Assembly: GCA_965229525.1 (NCBI GenBank)
Contig: OZ245886.1
Location: forward strand, 1,736,001 to 1,800,000
Source: HXMU1420-13 sp965229525
GTDB lineage: Bacteria; Bacteroidota; Rhodothermia; Balneolales; Balneolaceae
DNA: 64,000 bases
Reading direction: 5' to 3'
Shown: in pieces, positions 45,308-54,267 of the stretch
Numbering within the stretch: the stretch's first letter is position 1
Layout: every line of letters begins with the position of its first letter
Made by a program: the position numbers and the translations under genes
Notes under the pieces: model-generated
Databases searched by the model: none
Seen by the model: only the letters and a program-made list of their open reading frames with translations
What the model was told of the DNA's origin: nothing

Positions 45308-46660
45308 ATGAACCTCTTTTCCCGCACCGACTGGATCAAAATCATGCTCATTGTGTTTCTAGTTCTTCTAGGAGCAGGATCTTTGATTTATAATAATTAC
45401 CTGGTGGGTAAGATTCTTGATAAGGAAAGAATTAATGTTGAGTTATGGGCAAAAGCGATAGAATATAATGCGCTTCCGGTCCATCAACAGGCGAGTACAC
45501 AACTATTAATGCTGGCGGGCGATTTATCCCAAAAGGAGAGCATACCTGATAGTATTGTACAAAAATTGATTGAAATTGAAAGCTTAAGAAGTTCACGTGA
45601 TTTTGTGACCGATGAGCTGATACTGGATGAATCGCGTAATTTTGAAATTCCTGCAGTTGTAGTCGACGAAAATGATGTTCCACTTGAGTATACCTATATC
45701 TCAACTAATGCCAATGGTGAACAGGAAACAACCGTGGAATATGGTTTCAAAAATGTTCCATTACCAGATATTGATACACCTGATAAACGAGCTGCACTAG
45801 TACAAAAACTCAAGGCTACTAATCCTCCGATCGAAATAGTAATAGGAGATGAAAATACACAGATTTCCCAGTTTGTATATTACGGGGAGAGCCAGACCGT
45901 ACAGCTACTGAGGTATTTCCCATATTTCCAAATTGGGATTATGGCACTGTTATTAGGGATTGGATACACAACATATCGCAGCCTAAAATACACGGAGCAA
46001 TCAAATTTGTGGGTTGGGATGGCAAAAGAAGCCGCACATCAGCTTGGAACACCCATTTCTAGCTTGTTTGGATGGATTGAGCTTTTTAAAGAGGATTATC
46101 AGGAAGATGAAAATGCATCAAAACTTATAAAAGAAATCGAGAATGATGTTCTCCGGCTAAAAGGTGTTGCTGAACGTTTTGGAAAAATTGGGTCATCACC
46201 AGAATTGAAACCCATGGAAATAGAACCAATACTGGACGATGTCATATCGTATTTAGAACGAAGATTACCACAGCTTGGTAGGGCTGTGGATGTACAGAAA
46301 TCGTTAAAAGCTAATGGAGTGGTAAACCTAAATCCCGAATTATTCCAGTGGGCAGTCGAAAATCTGGTTAAAAACGCGATGGACGCAATGAAGAAATCAG
46401 AGCAAGCTAAGATTAGTATTCAATCAGGAGAAAAAGACGGGTTGGTATATATTGATATAGTAGATTCCGGTATGGGCATTGAATCAAAGAATACTAAGAA
46501 TGTATTTCGACCGGGTTTTAGCACGAAAAAAAGAGGCTGGGGACTTGGTTTAAGTCTTACTAAACGAATTGTTGAAGACTATCATAATGGTAAAGTTTTT
46601 GTGGAGCAAAGCGAGATTGGTAAAGGGACTACTATGAGAATTACGCTCCAGAAAGCATAG
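45308..46660 (+). CDS. Membrane sensor histidine kinase, orphan
   Basis: 450 residues. Two membrane segments at ~10-30 and ~204-225 enclose a periplasmic domain of ~170 residues with no recognised family. The phospho-acceptor is His244 in AKEAAHQLGTPISSLFGW, a variant H-box with HQLGTPI in place of HELRTPL. HATPase motifs: VENLVKNAMDAM, DIVDSGMGI, GWGLGLSLTKRIVEDYHNG. No response regulator is adjacent; the convergent ECF sigma factor is one base away. Its partner cannot be named. Confidence 0.92.
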   Translation: MNLFSRTDWIKIMLIVFLVLLGAGSLIYNNYLVGKILDKERINVELWAKAIEYNALPVHQQASTQLLMLAGDLSQKESIPDSIVQKLIEIESLRSSRDFVTDELILDESRNFEIPAVVVDENDVPLEYTYISTNANGEQETTVEYGFKNVPLPDIDTPDKRAALVQKLKATNPPIEIVIGDENTQISQFVYYGESQTVQLLRYFPYFQIGIMALLLGIGYTTYRSLKYTEQSNLWVGMAKEAAHQLGTPISSLFGWIELFKEDYQEDENASKLIKEIENDVLRLKGVAERFGKIGSSPELKPMEIEPILDDVISYLERRLPQLGRAVDVQKSLKANGVVNLNPELFQWAVENLVKNAMDAMKKSEQAKISIQSGEKDGLVYIDIVDSGMGIESKNTKNVFRPGFSTKKRGWGLGLSLTKRIVEDYHNGKVFVEQSEIGKGTTMRITLQKA

Positions 46661-47254
46661 TTAATCGTCAGTAAATCCACGTTTTTTGGCGTATTCGTAC
46701 AATTCTGTCTTTAAGAGATTTCTACCACGATGTAAACGTGAGCGGATGGTTCCGATAGGTACATCCAACATATTTGAAATCTCTTCATACGTAAAGCCGT
46801 CCACATCACAAAGAAGTACTACGGTTCGGAAATCCTCAGGGAGTTTAGCGAGAGCTTTAGAAAAATTATCGTCCATTAGATTTCTGAACATCAAACTTTC
46901 TAAATCGGTAGTGTCTGTTCTTTCAGCGCGAACGGTTTCGTAGTAAGACTCAACCTCATCATAATCAACGCTTTGAGGCTTTTTAAGGTTCTTTCGATAG
47001 TTATTGATGAAAGAGTTCTTAAGAATTCGAAAAAGCCAGGCTTTAGCATTCGTGCCTTTTTCGTAGCTATCAAAAAAGCGAAACGCTTTAACAATGGTAT
47101 CCTGAACCAAATCTTCTGCATCACTCTGATCGGTAGTAAGTCGCAAGGCAAAATTATACAACGAATCTAGGTGAGGTAAAATCTCATCGTTGAATGCTTG
47201 TTGTTTTTTAGAGGCCGTATGACTCACGCGATACCTGATAATCTTGCTCCCCAA
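46661..47254 (-). CDS. ECF sigma factor
   Basis: 197 residues. Region 2: LYNFALRLTTDQSDAEDLVQ, TIVKAFRFFDSY and KAWLFRILKNSFIN. Region 4: LPEDFRTVVLLCDVDGFTYE and VPIGTIRSRLHRGRNLLK. No anti-sigma gene with a Zn or membrane signature is adjacent, so control of this sigma factor is unknown. The C-terminal tail is short. It converges on the histidine kinase gene with no space. Confidence 0.95.
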   Translation of the reverse strand: MGSKIIRYRVSHTASKKQQAFNDEILPHLDSLYNFALRLTTDQSDAEDLVQDTIVKAFRFFDSYEKGTNAKAWLFRILKNSFINNYRKNLKKPQSVDYDEVESYYETVRAERTDTTDLESLMFRNLMDDNFSKALAKLPEDFRTVVLLCDVDGFTYEEISNMLDVPIGTIRSRLHRGRNLLKTELYEYAKKRGFTDD

Positions 47255-47290
47255 TTAAGGCATTTTTTTTCACTTATGTAACCTGTTGCA

Positions 47291-47298
47291 CAAAAATA
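47291..47298 (-). promoter_or_regulatory. Candidate -7 element for the ECF sigma gene
   Basis: On the minus strand this is TATTTTTG, a match to TAnnTTTG, 37 bp before the sigma-factor start. No clear -33 TTTG partner. Confidence 0.3.
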
Positions 47299-47388
47299 AC
47301 ATCCGTGAACAATTATTATTGAAAATACTATTTGAGGCCCACTGAGGTAAATAGATTGTGTTGATCGGGCAGAAAGGTAAACCCTTAG

Positions 47389-48111
47389 CTAGAAAAAAGT
47401 TATTACCAGAACATCATATAGAGCGTGTGTCCATGCAGCCACGCCAAACCCTCTTGCTACATAAATTCCGTTTAAGATCATGCCAAAAATGAAACGAAAT
47501 AAGAAAGAATTGAGGGTAAAAAAGTCGCCCATTGAACCTGCATAATGAATTGCACTAAACAAAAAGGCAGATAACACAACTGCAGCGGTAACTGAGGCCC
47601 ACTTTTTATTCTTAAATAACTTATTAAAAACGAAGATGAAAAAGGAAACTAAGAATACTCGAAAAAAAAGCTCTTCGTATAAACCAGCCCCCAATGATAA
47701 CGCAAGTTTTTGCAGATAGGTAAGCTGGTCTATAGGATCGGTGGTTGACATATTAAGCAGTAAGTTTGTTAGAAAACTGCTTACATAGGCAAATACAATA
47801 GCATAAATTATGCTCTCAATAATTAATACAGGAAAGTATTTGAAATTGAGGTCTTTTAGTCGCTCTTTTTCGCGATAAAGAATAACAATTCCCAAAATCA
47901 GAACTACTAAAAGGGTAAAGGATACGGCATTAACTCCAAGTAATGTAAATATGCTTTTCATCCAAACATCTACACTAATGCGAACGAGTTGATCTGCATT
48001 AGGTTGGGAAATAATGATGAGTCCCTCATAAATTAGAAATAGAGGCAAGGAATAGAGAAAACTGTAAAGCAGCGTGTGAGTATTTGAGAAATATTGCTTT
48101 ACAGCGTTCAT
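47389..48111 (-). CDS. CPBP-family intramembrane glutamic/metal protease
   Basis: 240 residues with about seven hydrophobic segments. The Abi/CPBP motifs are present: Glu146-Glu147 and Arg151 (YEELFFR), His189 (SAIHYAGS) and His229 (WTHALYD). Such proteins are Rce1-like proteases linked to prenyl-protein processing, bacteriocin immunity or unknown roles. It starts 1 bp after the LysM-RlpA gene stop, suggesting envelope function in the same operon. Confidence 0.92.
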   Translation of the reverse strand: MNAVKQYFSNTHTLLYSFLYSLPLFLIYEGLIIISQPNADQLVRISVDVWMKSIFTLLGVNAVSFTLLVVLILGIVILYREKERLKDLNFKYFPVLIIESIIYAIVFAYVSSFLTNLLLNMSTTDPIDQLTYLQKLALSLGAGLYEELFFRVFLVSFFIFVFNKLFKNKKWASVTAAVVLSAFLFSAIHYAGSMGDFFTLNSFLFRFIFGMILNGIYVARGFGVAAWTHALYDVLVITFF

Positions 48112-48112
48112 G

Positions 48113-49087
48113 TCAACTCTCGGTGAATATATTAACGGATGGATTTTCGGAGTTTGTGAGACCCAATATTCGATAAGCTGTGCTTGAAAGTTTCAAACCA
48201 GATTCTGTAATCCGATCATTAATTCTAACGTAAATTCCTGCCCCTGTAGTTGGGTTCTCTACGAATAAAATACTTCCTATTGTGATATTGGAATGTGCAG
48301 CTGTTAGCTGGTTTGGATTATATAATTCTCCACTAGTTGTTGTATTTCCAACCTCACTATTTGCATAAACCCTGGCAGCAAATAATCCCAAATCCTGAAG
48401 ACTAGCACTAAATGTGTATGGATTTTCGAAATTGCTTGATGGTGGTAATAAGACTGTTATTCGCTGGTTTCTGTCTAGCGAATTGATGTTTACATCGGGG
48501 TTTAGTTGTTGAAGTTCGGACGCAGTCATTTCAAATTTTGAAAGTATATCATCCAAATCTTCGCCTAATTGAACTGTGTATATTACAAAACTTCCTTGTG
48601 GGGCATTTTCATCTGCATATTCCGAAGCCGATGGAGCTACACTATCTCTAACTTTTCGAACAGCGAGTTGCTGTCCAATGCGCAATAAGTCACCAGATAA
48701 GTTATTTAACTCGCGAAGCTCATTTAATGTCATATCATGAGTTCGAGCAATTGTAGTAAGGTTATCTCCCGATTTTACAGTGTAATATTCATTTTCCTGA
48801 GGTACAGACACGTTGATTAATGATTCACCAATATCTTGAGAAGTAATCTGAGCTTCTATCTGCTCATCTGATCCGCTGAAATAGACTAACTCTTGTCCAA
48901 CAGCCAGGGCATCACTGGTAAGGTTATTCCATGATCGTAATTCGGCAACAGAGACTTCTAGAATTCTGGAAATGGAAAACAAAGTTTCACCCGAAGAGAC
49001 AGTGTGTATTTGTCTATTCTGTGCATTTATTGATATCGAAATGCTCAATATCATTATTAAAATGGTGATAAATCTCATATGCATCAA
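48113..49087 (-). CDS. Three LysM domains plus RlpA-like double-psi barrel
   Basis: 324 residues with a signal peptide (ISINAQ). Three LysM peptidoglycan-binding modules are visible: ~26-69 (HTVSSGETLFSISR), ~96-139 (YYTVKSGDNLTTIA) and ~168-215 (YTVQLGEDLDDIL). The C-terminal ~95 residues match RlpA: FAARVYANSEVG, LTAAHSNITIGSILFVEN, VRINDR. The conserved His of AAH and Asp of NDR are kept. RlpA-type proteins bind or cleave naked glycan strands at septa. Operon: aroC, TPR, this gene, CPBP protease with overlaps or tiny gaps. Confidence 0.88.
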   Translation of the reverse strand: MMHMRFITILIMILSISISINAQNRQIHTVSSGETLFSISRILEVSVAELRSWNNLTSDALAVGQELVYFSGSDEQIEAQITSQDIGESLINVSVPQENEYYTVKSGDNLTTIARTHDMTLNELRELNNLSGDLLRIGQQLAVRKVRDSVAPSASEYADENAPQGSFVIYTVQLGEDLDDILSKFEMTASELQQLNPDVNINSLDRNQRITVLLPPSSNFENPYTFSASLQDLGLFAARVYANSEVGNTTTSGELYNPNQLTAAHSNITIGSILFVENPTTGAGIYVRINDRITESGLKLSSTAYRILGLTNSENPSVNIFTES

Positions 49088-49416
49088 TTTTCCATCTCTA
49101 GTTCTAAAGTGAGCAAAGCTGTCTTCAATTCTGATTTCGCATGATCATCATGTAATGAAGTCGCAATTTCGATTCCAGATTTATAGGTGATCATTGCCTT
49201 TTTGTTCTCTCCGTCAATTAAATATTGCTCTCCCAGATGATAATAAACGCCAACATAATTTGGATCATGTTGAATTATATCCTCGAAAAGTATGATTGCA
49301 GATTTTCTTTTGTCGATTTTGATAAGCTCTAATGCCAATGCAAATTTCGAAAAAGAGTCCTCCGGATGATCTTTCACTCGTTTTGCTAATGTTGCAATAT
49401 TAGAACTATTGGTCAT
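49084..49416 (-). CDS. Small TPR-repeat protein
   Basis: 110 residues. Helical TPR repeats are seen in DSFSKFALALELIKIDKRKS and YVGVYYHLGEQYLIDGENKK, followed by a third helix pair. No signal peptide. Start overlaps the aroC stop by 4 bp and the stop overlaps the LysM gene start by 4 bp, so it is locked in one operon. TPR proteins mediate protein contacts; partner unknown. Confidence 0.85.
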   Translation of the reverse strand: MTNSSNIATLAKRVKDHPEDSFSKFALALELIKIDKRKSAIILFEDIIQHDPNYVGVYYHLGEQYLIDGENKKAMITYKSGIEIATSLHDDHAKSELKTALLTLELEMEN

Positions 49417-50600
49417 TCGTTGATGTATGCCTGATATCTTTCCTCAATTTCTGAAATCGAATCTCCGCCAAACTTTTCTAAAAAAGCATTGGCAATTACC
49501 GGTGCTATTACGCTTTCAGCAACCACAACTGCTCTCGGTAACGCACAAACGTCCGAACGTTCATATCGCGTTTCTTGAGGTTCGAGAGTGTGCATATCAA
49601 CAGTTCCGAGGGGATTTAACATTGTTGGAATTGGTTTCATTGCACCTCGTATAATGATTGGCTGGCCCGTGCTCATTCCACCTTCAATCCCTCCGGCGCG
49701 GTTAGAACTACGAGTAAAATTTGAACCATCATGAGTTATTTCGTCGTGTACTTCATGCCCCGGTCTTGCACCGGATTCGAAACCGAGACCAATTTCTACT
49801 CCTTTCATGGCTTGGGTTCCAAGAATCGCCTGAGCGATTTTACCGTCTAGTTTCTGATCCCAATGAGTGTAGCTTCCTAAACCAACCGGCACTCCAGTTA
49901 CAATGATCTCATATACACCACCGAGAGAAGATCCTGCTTTGCGATATTTCTTGATTTCTTCAACCATAGCGGTGGTTAAGTTTTCATCAAGACATCGAAC
50001 TTCAGACTCATCTGCTTTCTTGTAAATGGATTCTGCGCCATCAGAAAACATAGTGTCAGTTTGTGCTCTGGCTTCATCCCAAGATGTATAACCAACCGAA
50101 CCAATTCTGATTACATGTCCACCGATTTCGATTCCAAAATGTTTCAGGAATTGGCGGGCAATCGAACAACATGCAACTCGCATTCCGGTTTCACGCGCGC
50201 TTGATCGTTCAATAACCGGTCTTATGTCATCAAAACGGTATTTTTGAGCCCCAACTAAATCTGCATGACCCGGACGAGGTAGAGTAATCTTTTCGATGCC
50301 TTCTGCTTCAACTTCTTTGTTCATAACAACGGGCCAATTCGCAGCGTCTTTCTCAAAAGCTCTATTTTCGAGAAACATAGCAATTGGCCCTGCCATGGTT
50401 TTTCCAAAGCGGACCCCTGAACTGATAATAGCACGATCTTTCTCCCAAGCCATTCTACCACCTCGGCCATATCCTTTTTGGCGACGTGCCAGGTGAATTG
50501 CAATTTCATCTTCTGAGATAGGTAAACCAGCCGGAACTCCTTCAACAATGCCAGTTAAACCCGGGCCATGAGATTCCCCGGCAGTGATATATCGTATCAT
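49413..50600 (-). CDS. aroC: Chorismate synthase
   Basis: 395 residues. Signatures: GESHGPGLTGIVEGVPAG, RQKGYGRGGRMAWEKD, RPGHADLVGAQKY, SSARETGMRVA and RSNRAGGIEGGMSTGQPI. It converts EPSP to chorismate with reduced FMN, the last shikimate step. The potassium-channel gene upstream ends at the aroC start (1-bp overlap), an unusual operon partner. Confidence 0.98.
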   Translation of the reverse strand: MIRYITAGESHGPGLTGIVEGVPAGLPISEDEIAIHLARRQKGYGRGGRMAWEKDRAIISSGVRFGKTMAGPIAMFLENRAFEKDAANWPVVMNKEVEAEGIEKITLPRPGHADLVGAQKYRFDDIRPVIERSSARETGMRVACCSIARQFLKHFGIEIGGHVIRIGSVGYTSWDEARAQTDTMFSDGAESIYKKADESEVRCLDENLTTAMVEEIKKYRKAGSSLGGVYEIIVTGVPVGLGSYTHWDQKLDGKIAQAILGTQAMKGVEIGLGFESGARPGHEVHDEITHDGSNFTRSSNRAGGIEGGMSTGQPIIIRGAMKPIPTMLNPLGTVDMHTLEPQETRYERSDVCALPRAVVVAESVIAPVIANAFLEKFGGDSISEIEERYQAYINE

Positions 50601-51679
50601 TAATTTGCTTCTACTTTTTCAATTTCGTTGGCTCTTTCCGCTAAACTTCTTTTATCCATGCACATTTCTTCGCGGAAATTATTGATTGTGCCTAATTCAC
50701 CAAGAATTACCAGTGAATCACCAGGAAGAATTGTTTGTGTACTTTTCGGATTAAAGATAATCTTCCCTTCATTGGGTATTATTGCAATTACCAACACCTG
50801 GTATTTACTTCGGATGTTTACTTCTAACAAGTTTTTATTAGCCATAGGTGAGCCTTCATTCACCAGAACCTCATCAAACGTATGATCTTGTTCGTCGTCA
50901 TGTGTCATTTTTTCAATGAATTGCTCCACTCTGGGGCGTAATATTACATTTGCCATTCTATCTGCACCGATATCATAGGGTGAGATCACTTTATCAGCGC
51001 CGGCTCTAAGAATTCGGCTTCTATTTACATTTTCATTAGATCTAACGAGGATATAAATATCATTGCATAAATCTCTGGCTAAAAGAGTGGTAAACACATT
51101 ATCAGAATCGTTTGAAAGGGTACAGACCAGAGCTTTTGCGCGTGTTAAACCTGCTTCAAGTAAAGTTTCTTCTTCTTGTGCATTGCCCTTTACATACAAG
51201 TGATGATCGTGTTCAATTTGTTGTATGCTGTCATCACTATTTTCTATAATTACAACATCCAAATCAGCATCTTGTAATACTTTAGCAATTCTATGCCCAA
51301 TGCGCCCATACCCACAGACAATGTAATGGTCGTTAAGTTGATCTAGTTTCTTCTTCATCGCTCTACTTAGAAATAATTCACTTTCGAATAATAGTTGTGT
51401 GGTTTGGGTAGCTATGTAGGAAATCACTCCAATTCCGACCACAAATATACCCATAGTAAATATTCTTCCTACTATGGATAGCTTATGAATTTCGGTAAAA
51501 CCAATGGTTGAAATCGTTATAAAAGTCATGTATAAGCCATCAAAAAATGACATCTCTTCTATATAATGATAGCCCAACGTGCCAATCAAAAATATGATCA
51601 GCATAAGACATGTTGCAATACCGATATTTTTTAAAGCCGGATTTTCAACTAATTTGGAATACAGCTGATTTGCCATCAT
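50600..51679 (-). CDS. Two-TM potassium channel with RCK domain, altered filter
   Basis: 359 residues. Two membrane helices (~18-40 and ~68-92) flank a pore loop GLYMTFITISTIGFTEIH; the selectivity filter, canonical TVGYGD, is T58-I-G-F-T-E63. The RCK module is a Rossmann domain with VCGYGRIGHRIAKVL (122-135), VIIENSDD and ALVCTLSNDSDNVFTTLLARDL, followed by a TrkA-C domain (~270-345). RCK-gated channels respond to NAD(H) or Ca2+. Ion selectivity is uncertain with this filter. Overlaps porQ by 1 bp. Confidence 0.92.
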   Translation of the reverse strand: MMANQLYSKLVENPALKNIGIATCLMLIIFLIGTLGYHYIEEMSFFDGLYMTFITISTIGFTEIHKLSIVGRIFTMGIFVVGIGVISYIATQTTQLLFESELFLSRAMKKKLDQLNDHYIVCGYGRIGHRIAKVLQDADLDVVIIENSDDSIQQIEHDHHLYVKGNAQEEETLLEAGLTRAKALVCTLSNDSDNVFTTLLARDLCNDIYILVRSNENVNRSRILRAGADKVISPYDIGADRMANVILRPRVEQFIEKMTHDDEQDHTFDEVLVNEGSPMANKNLLEVNIRSKYQVLVIAIIPNEGKIIFNPKSTQTILPGDSLVILGELGTINNFREEMCMDKRSLAERANEIEKVEAN

Positions 51680-52722
51680 TAGTGCGTTTTTGTTCGAACA
51701 CTTAGTTGAACTATGCCTCCAATCTCACTTAAAGAACTTCTACTCATATCTATTTGAACTTTCTTTAGGTTGATTCCAACCCCGATACTGGCACCTGCAA
51801 AATCGAAGTTCTCATTTATTTTTGCCTGATCATGCTGCCAACGATTATAACCAAAACGTAGATTGAAACTCTTACCTAAGGCTGCTTCTCCACCCAGAAT
51901 TACATGACGAAATAGCTGACCCCCAAAACCAGGTGCTGATTCTTCGCCGGGAACCCTTAAATCCCAATCGTTTAGTTGCCGCAAAGTAACCGAAACCTGG
52001 AATGGAAATTTTTCCGGCTTTTTGGAGATGCCTACAGATACATCGAAAGGAAGGGTTTCTCGACGTTGATTAAAGTAAGAAATCTGATCGCCTAGATTTC
52101 GTATGGATAACCCGGCACTAAATCGAGTTTCCGTATTCTGATAATATAGCCCTGCACTACCCGACACTGCTGTTGAAAGAAATTCACCGTACGAAGAATG
52201 AATGTAATCTACACCTGCTCCAGCTCGTATTTTATCAGATATTTGTGTTGAAATTGTACCATTGATTGAAAGATCACCCGCATTGAAATCACCGATATCT
52301 ACCCCATCTATGTCGTATTCATTTAATTCCCCATACCCGGCATATCTAAATCCAAATCCCAATGTACCAATGCCAGAGTAATGCAATGCATAATTTGCAA
52401 AGCCATATCGCGCATCGGATAAATAATTCACAAAAGTAGCAGATACATTCTTTGCTGACGATTCATTTAAATAGGCAGGATTGATGTGCATCAGTGACGA
52501 ATTTCCATCAAATATTGCTACATGATTCCCACCCAAAGCTGAGGCCCTGGCTGAAGAAGGCATCTCTAAAAAACGATAAACCTCCGCACCATTAGTTTGG
52601 GCTATTAGATCATTGGTTAGCATCAATAAAATAAATACAAACCCAAGGCTATTTCTAAATATGGTCAATGCAATTATCACAATTCGTGTAAATGTTTTGT
52701 AATATAAGAATTGAGCAGGCAA
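51679..52722 (-). CDS. porQ: PorQ-like outer-membrane protein of the type IX secretion system
   Basis: 347 residues, hydrophobic leader ending near LIAQ-T (residue ~41); the leader is long, so the real start may be an internal codon. The mature start GAEVYRFLEMPSSARASALGGN and NPAYLNESSAKNV are PorV/PorQ hallmarks, followed by a 14-strand-type barrel. PorQ helps retain the PorZ sortase component at the surface. This agrees with the sorting domain on the xylanase at 37672. Divergent from mlaE. Confidence 0.85.
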   Translation of the reverse strand: MPAQFLYYKTFTRIVIIALTIFRNSLGFVFILLMLTNDLIAQTNGAEVYRFLEMPSSARASALGGNHVAIFDGNSSLMHINPAYLNESSAKNVSATFVNYLSDARYGFANYALHYSGIGTLGFGFRYAGYGELNEYDIDGVDIGDFNAGDLSINGTISTQISDKIRAGAGVDYIHSSYGEFLSTAVSGSAGLYYQNTETRFSAGLSIRNLGDQISYFNQRRETLPFDVSVGISKKPEKFPFQVSVTLRQLNDWDLRVPGEESAPGFGGQLFRHVILGGEAALGKSFNLRFGYNRWQHDQAKINENFDFAGASIGVGINLKKVQIDMSRSSLSEIGGIVQLSVRTKTH

Positions 52723-52761
52723 GAACTATCTGCAGATTATCTGGAATGCCCCAAAATTTAA

Positions 52762-53499
52762 ATGGAAGCACTTAGACAATTCGGACAATACTCATTACTT
52801 CTTTATCAGGCGTTACGCTCTGTAACAGAATTTAGTACCTACCGAAAAAATTTATTCTCAGAGTTTGTGAAAATTGGCTATGAATCGATTCCAATTATCA
52901 TGCTAACAGGGGTATTTACAGGCGCGGTACTTACCCTACAGACTGCCTATCAACTTGATACTGATTTTATCTCTGTAACTATTGTTGGGTCAATTGTGGG
53001 GCAATCAATTATTATAGAACTAGCAGCAGTGATAGGAGGATTAGTTCTTGCCGGTAAAGTTGGGGCAAGAATATCCACAGAGCTTGGAACCATGCGGGTT
53101 AGTGAACAAATTGATGCATTGGAATCGATGGGTTTTAATTCGGTTACTTTTCTAGTTGTGCCTCGGATATTGGCAGGAATTTGCATGTTTCCGGTTTTAT
53201 ATGTTGTTGCAGCTACAACTGGTATTTTTGGTGGAGTACTTGCCGGGGCACTTGATGGAATATTACCCCCAGCTGATTTTATGCAAGGAGCGCGAGCATT
53301 TTTCTTTGAGGAAGATGTGGTTTTTGGAACCTTAAAATCGGTGGTATTTGGCTTTGTAATCACATCAATTTCCTGTTTTAAAGGGTATTTTGCTTTTGGT
53401 GGTGCCGAAGGTGTAGGTAATGCAACTACGCAAGCAACCGTATTAAGCTGTATATATATCTTGCTGGCCGATTTTGTGCTTGCAGCAATCTTATTGTAA
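52762..53499 (+). CDS. mlaE: MlaE-type ABC permease
   Basis: 245 residues. The MlaE family signature is VFTGAVLTLQTAYQL, with IIELAAVIGGLVLAGKVGARISTELGTMRVSEQIDAL and a run of membrane helices. It transfers phospholipid between membranes with MlaF and MlaD encoded next. No MlaC or MlaB gene follows. Confidence 0.96.
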   Translation: MEALRQFGQYSLLLYQALRSVTEFSTYRKNLFSEFVKIGYESIPIIMLTGVFTGAVLTLQTAYQLDTDFISVTIVGSIVGQSIIIELAAVIGGLVLAGKVGARISTELGTMRVSEQIDALESMGFNSVTFLVVPRILAGICMFPVLYVVAATTGIFGGVLAGALDGILPPADFMQGARAFFFEEDVVFGTLKSVVFGFVITSISCFKGYFAFGGAEGVGNATTQATVLSCIYILLADFVLAAILL

Positions 53500-53500
53500 A

Positions 53501-54235
53501 ATGATAGAAGTACGACATCTTACTAAAAGCTTTGGTGAAAACTTGATTTGGAGCGATGTGACTTTCGACATCAAGGATAATGAAACCATTGCGATTATTG
53601 GTAAATCAGGGAGTGGGAAATCGGTACTTTTAAAGCATCTAAATGCACTTCTTTATCCCGATTCTGGAGATATATTAATTGATGGACAGTGCCTGTTTGA
53701 GTTATCGTACTCAGAGCTTCGAAAAACCCGTCAACGTTTTGGTATTTTATTTCAGGGTGGTGCTCTTTTTGATTCTATAAATACCTTCGAAAATGTGGCT
53801 TTTCCGCTAAGGTATTTTACCGATCAGTCAGAAGAAGAAATTCAGCATAATGTAAACGAAGCTTTAGAGTTGGTAAATTTGAATTCAGCTGGATCGAAAC
53901 CAACTTCAGCACTTTCGGGTGGGATGAGAAAGCGTGTAGGTCTTGCGAGAGCAATTATTTTGAAACCTCAGTACTTATTGTACGATGAACCAACATCGGG
54001 ACTTGATCCTAAAACATCTGATGAAATCAATGAATTGATTCTACAAATGGCTAATTCGTTCGATATTACCTCTATTGTTATCACACATGATATGCATAGT
54101 GTTTTGCGAATTGCCGAAAAAGTAGCGTTTATTGATGAACAAAAGTTAAGCTGGCATGGTACTTTAGAAGAGATGAAAAATAGTAATCATCCCCCATTAG
54201 TCGATTTTATTAAAGCAAGTGAATATCAGATATAG
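53501..54235 (+). CDS. mlaF: MlaF-type ABC ATPase
   Basis: 244 residues from ATG 53501, one base after the mlaE stop; an upstream in-frame TTG/other codon at 53474 overlaps mlaE and is not used. Walker A GKSGSGKS (34-41), signature LSGGMRKR (138-145), Walker B LLYDEPTSGLD and H-loop ITHDM. Drives the MlaE permease. Confidence 0.97.
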   Translation: MIEVRHLTKSFGENLIWSDVTFDIKDNETIAIIGKSGSGKSVLLKHLNALLYPDSGDILIDGQCLFELSYSELRKTRQRFGILFQGGALFDSINTFENVAFPLRYFTDQSEEEIQHNVNEALELVNLNSAGSKPTSALSGGMRKRVGLARAIILKPQYLLYDEPTSGLDPKTSDEINELILQMANSFDITSIVITHDMHSVLRIAEKVAFIDEQKLSWHGTLEEMKNSNHPPLVDFIKASEYQI

Positions 54236-54267
54236 CTATTTTATCGCATCAAAGGAGTAGAAGCTAC

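Noticed and set aside
53474..53500. Nine-residue extension of MlaF
   Set aside because: It lies inside mlaE; ATG 53501 gives the standard MlaF start.
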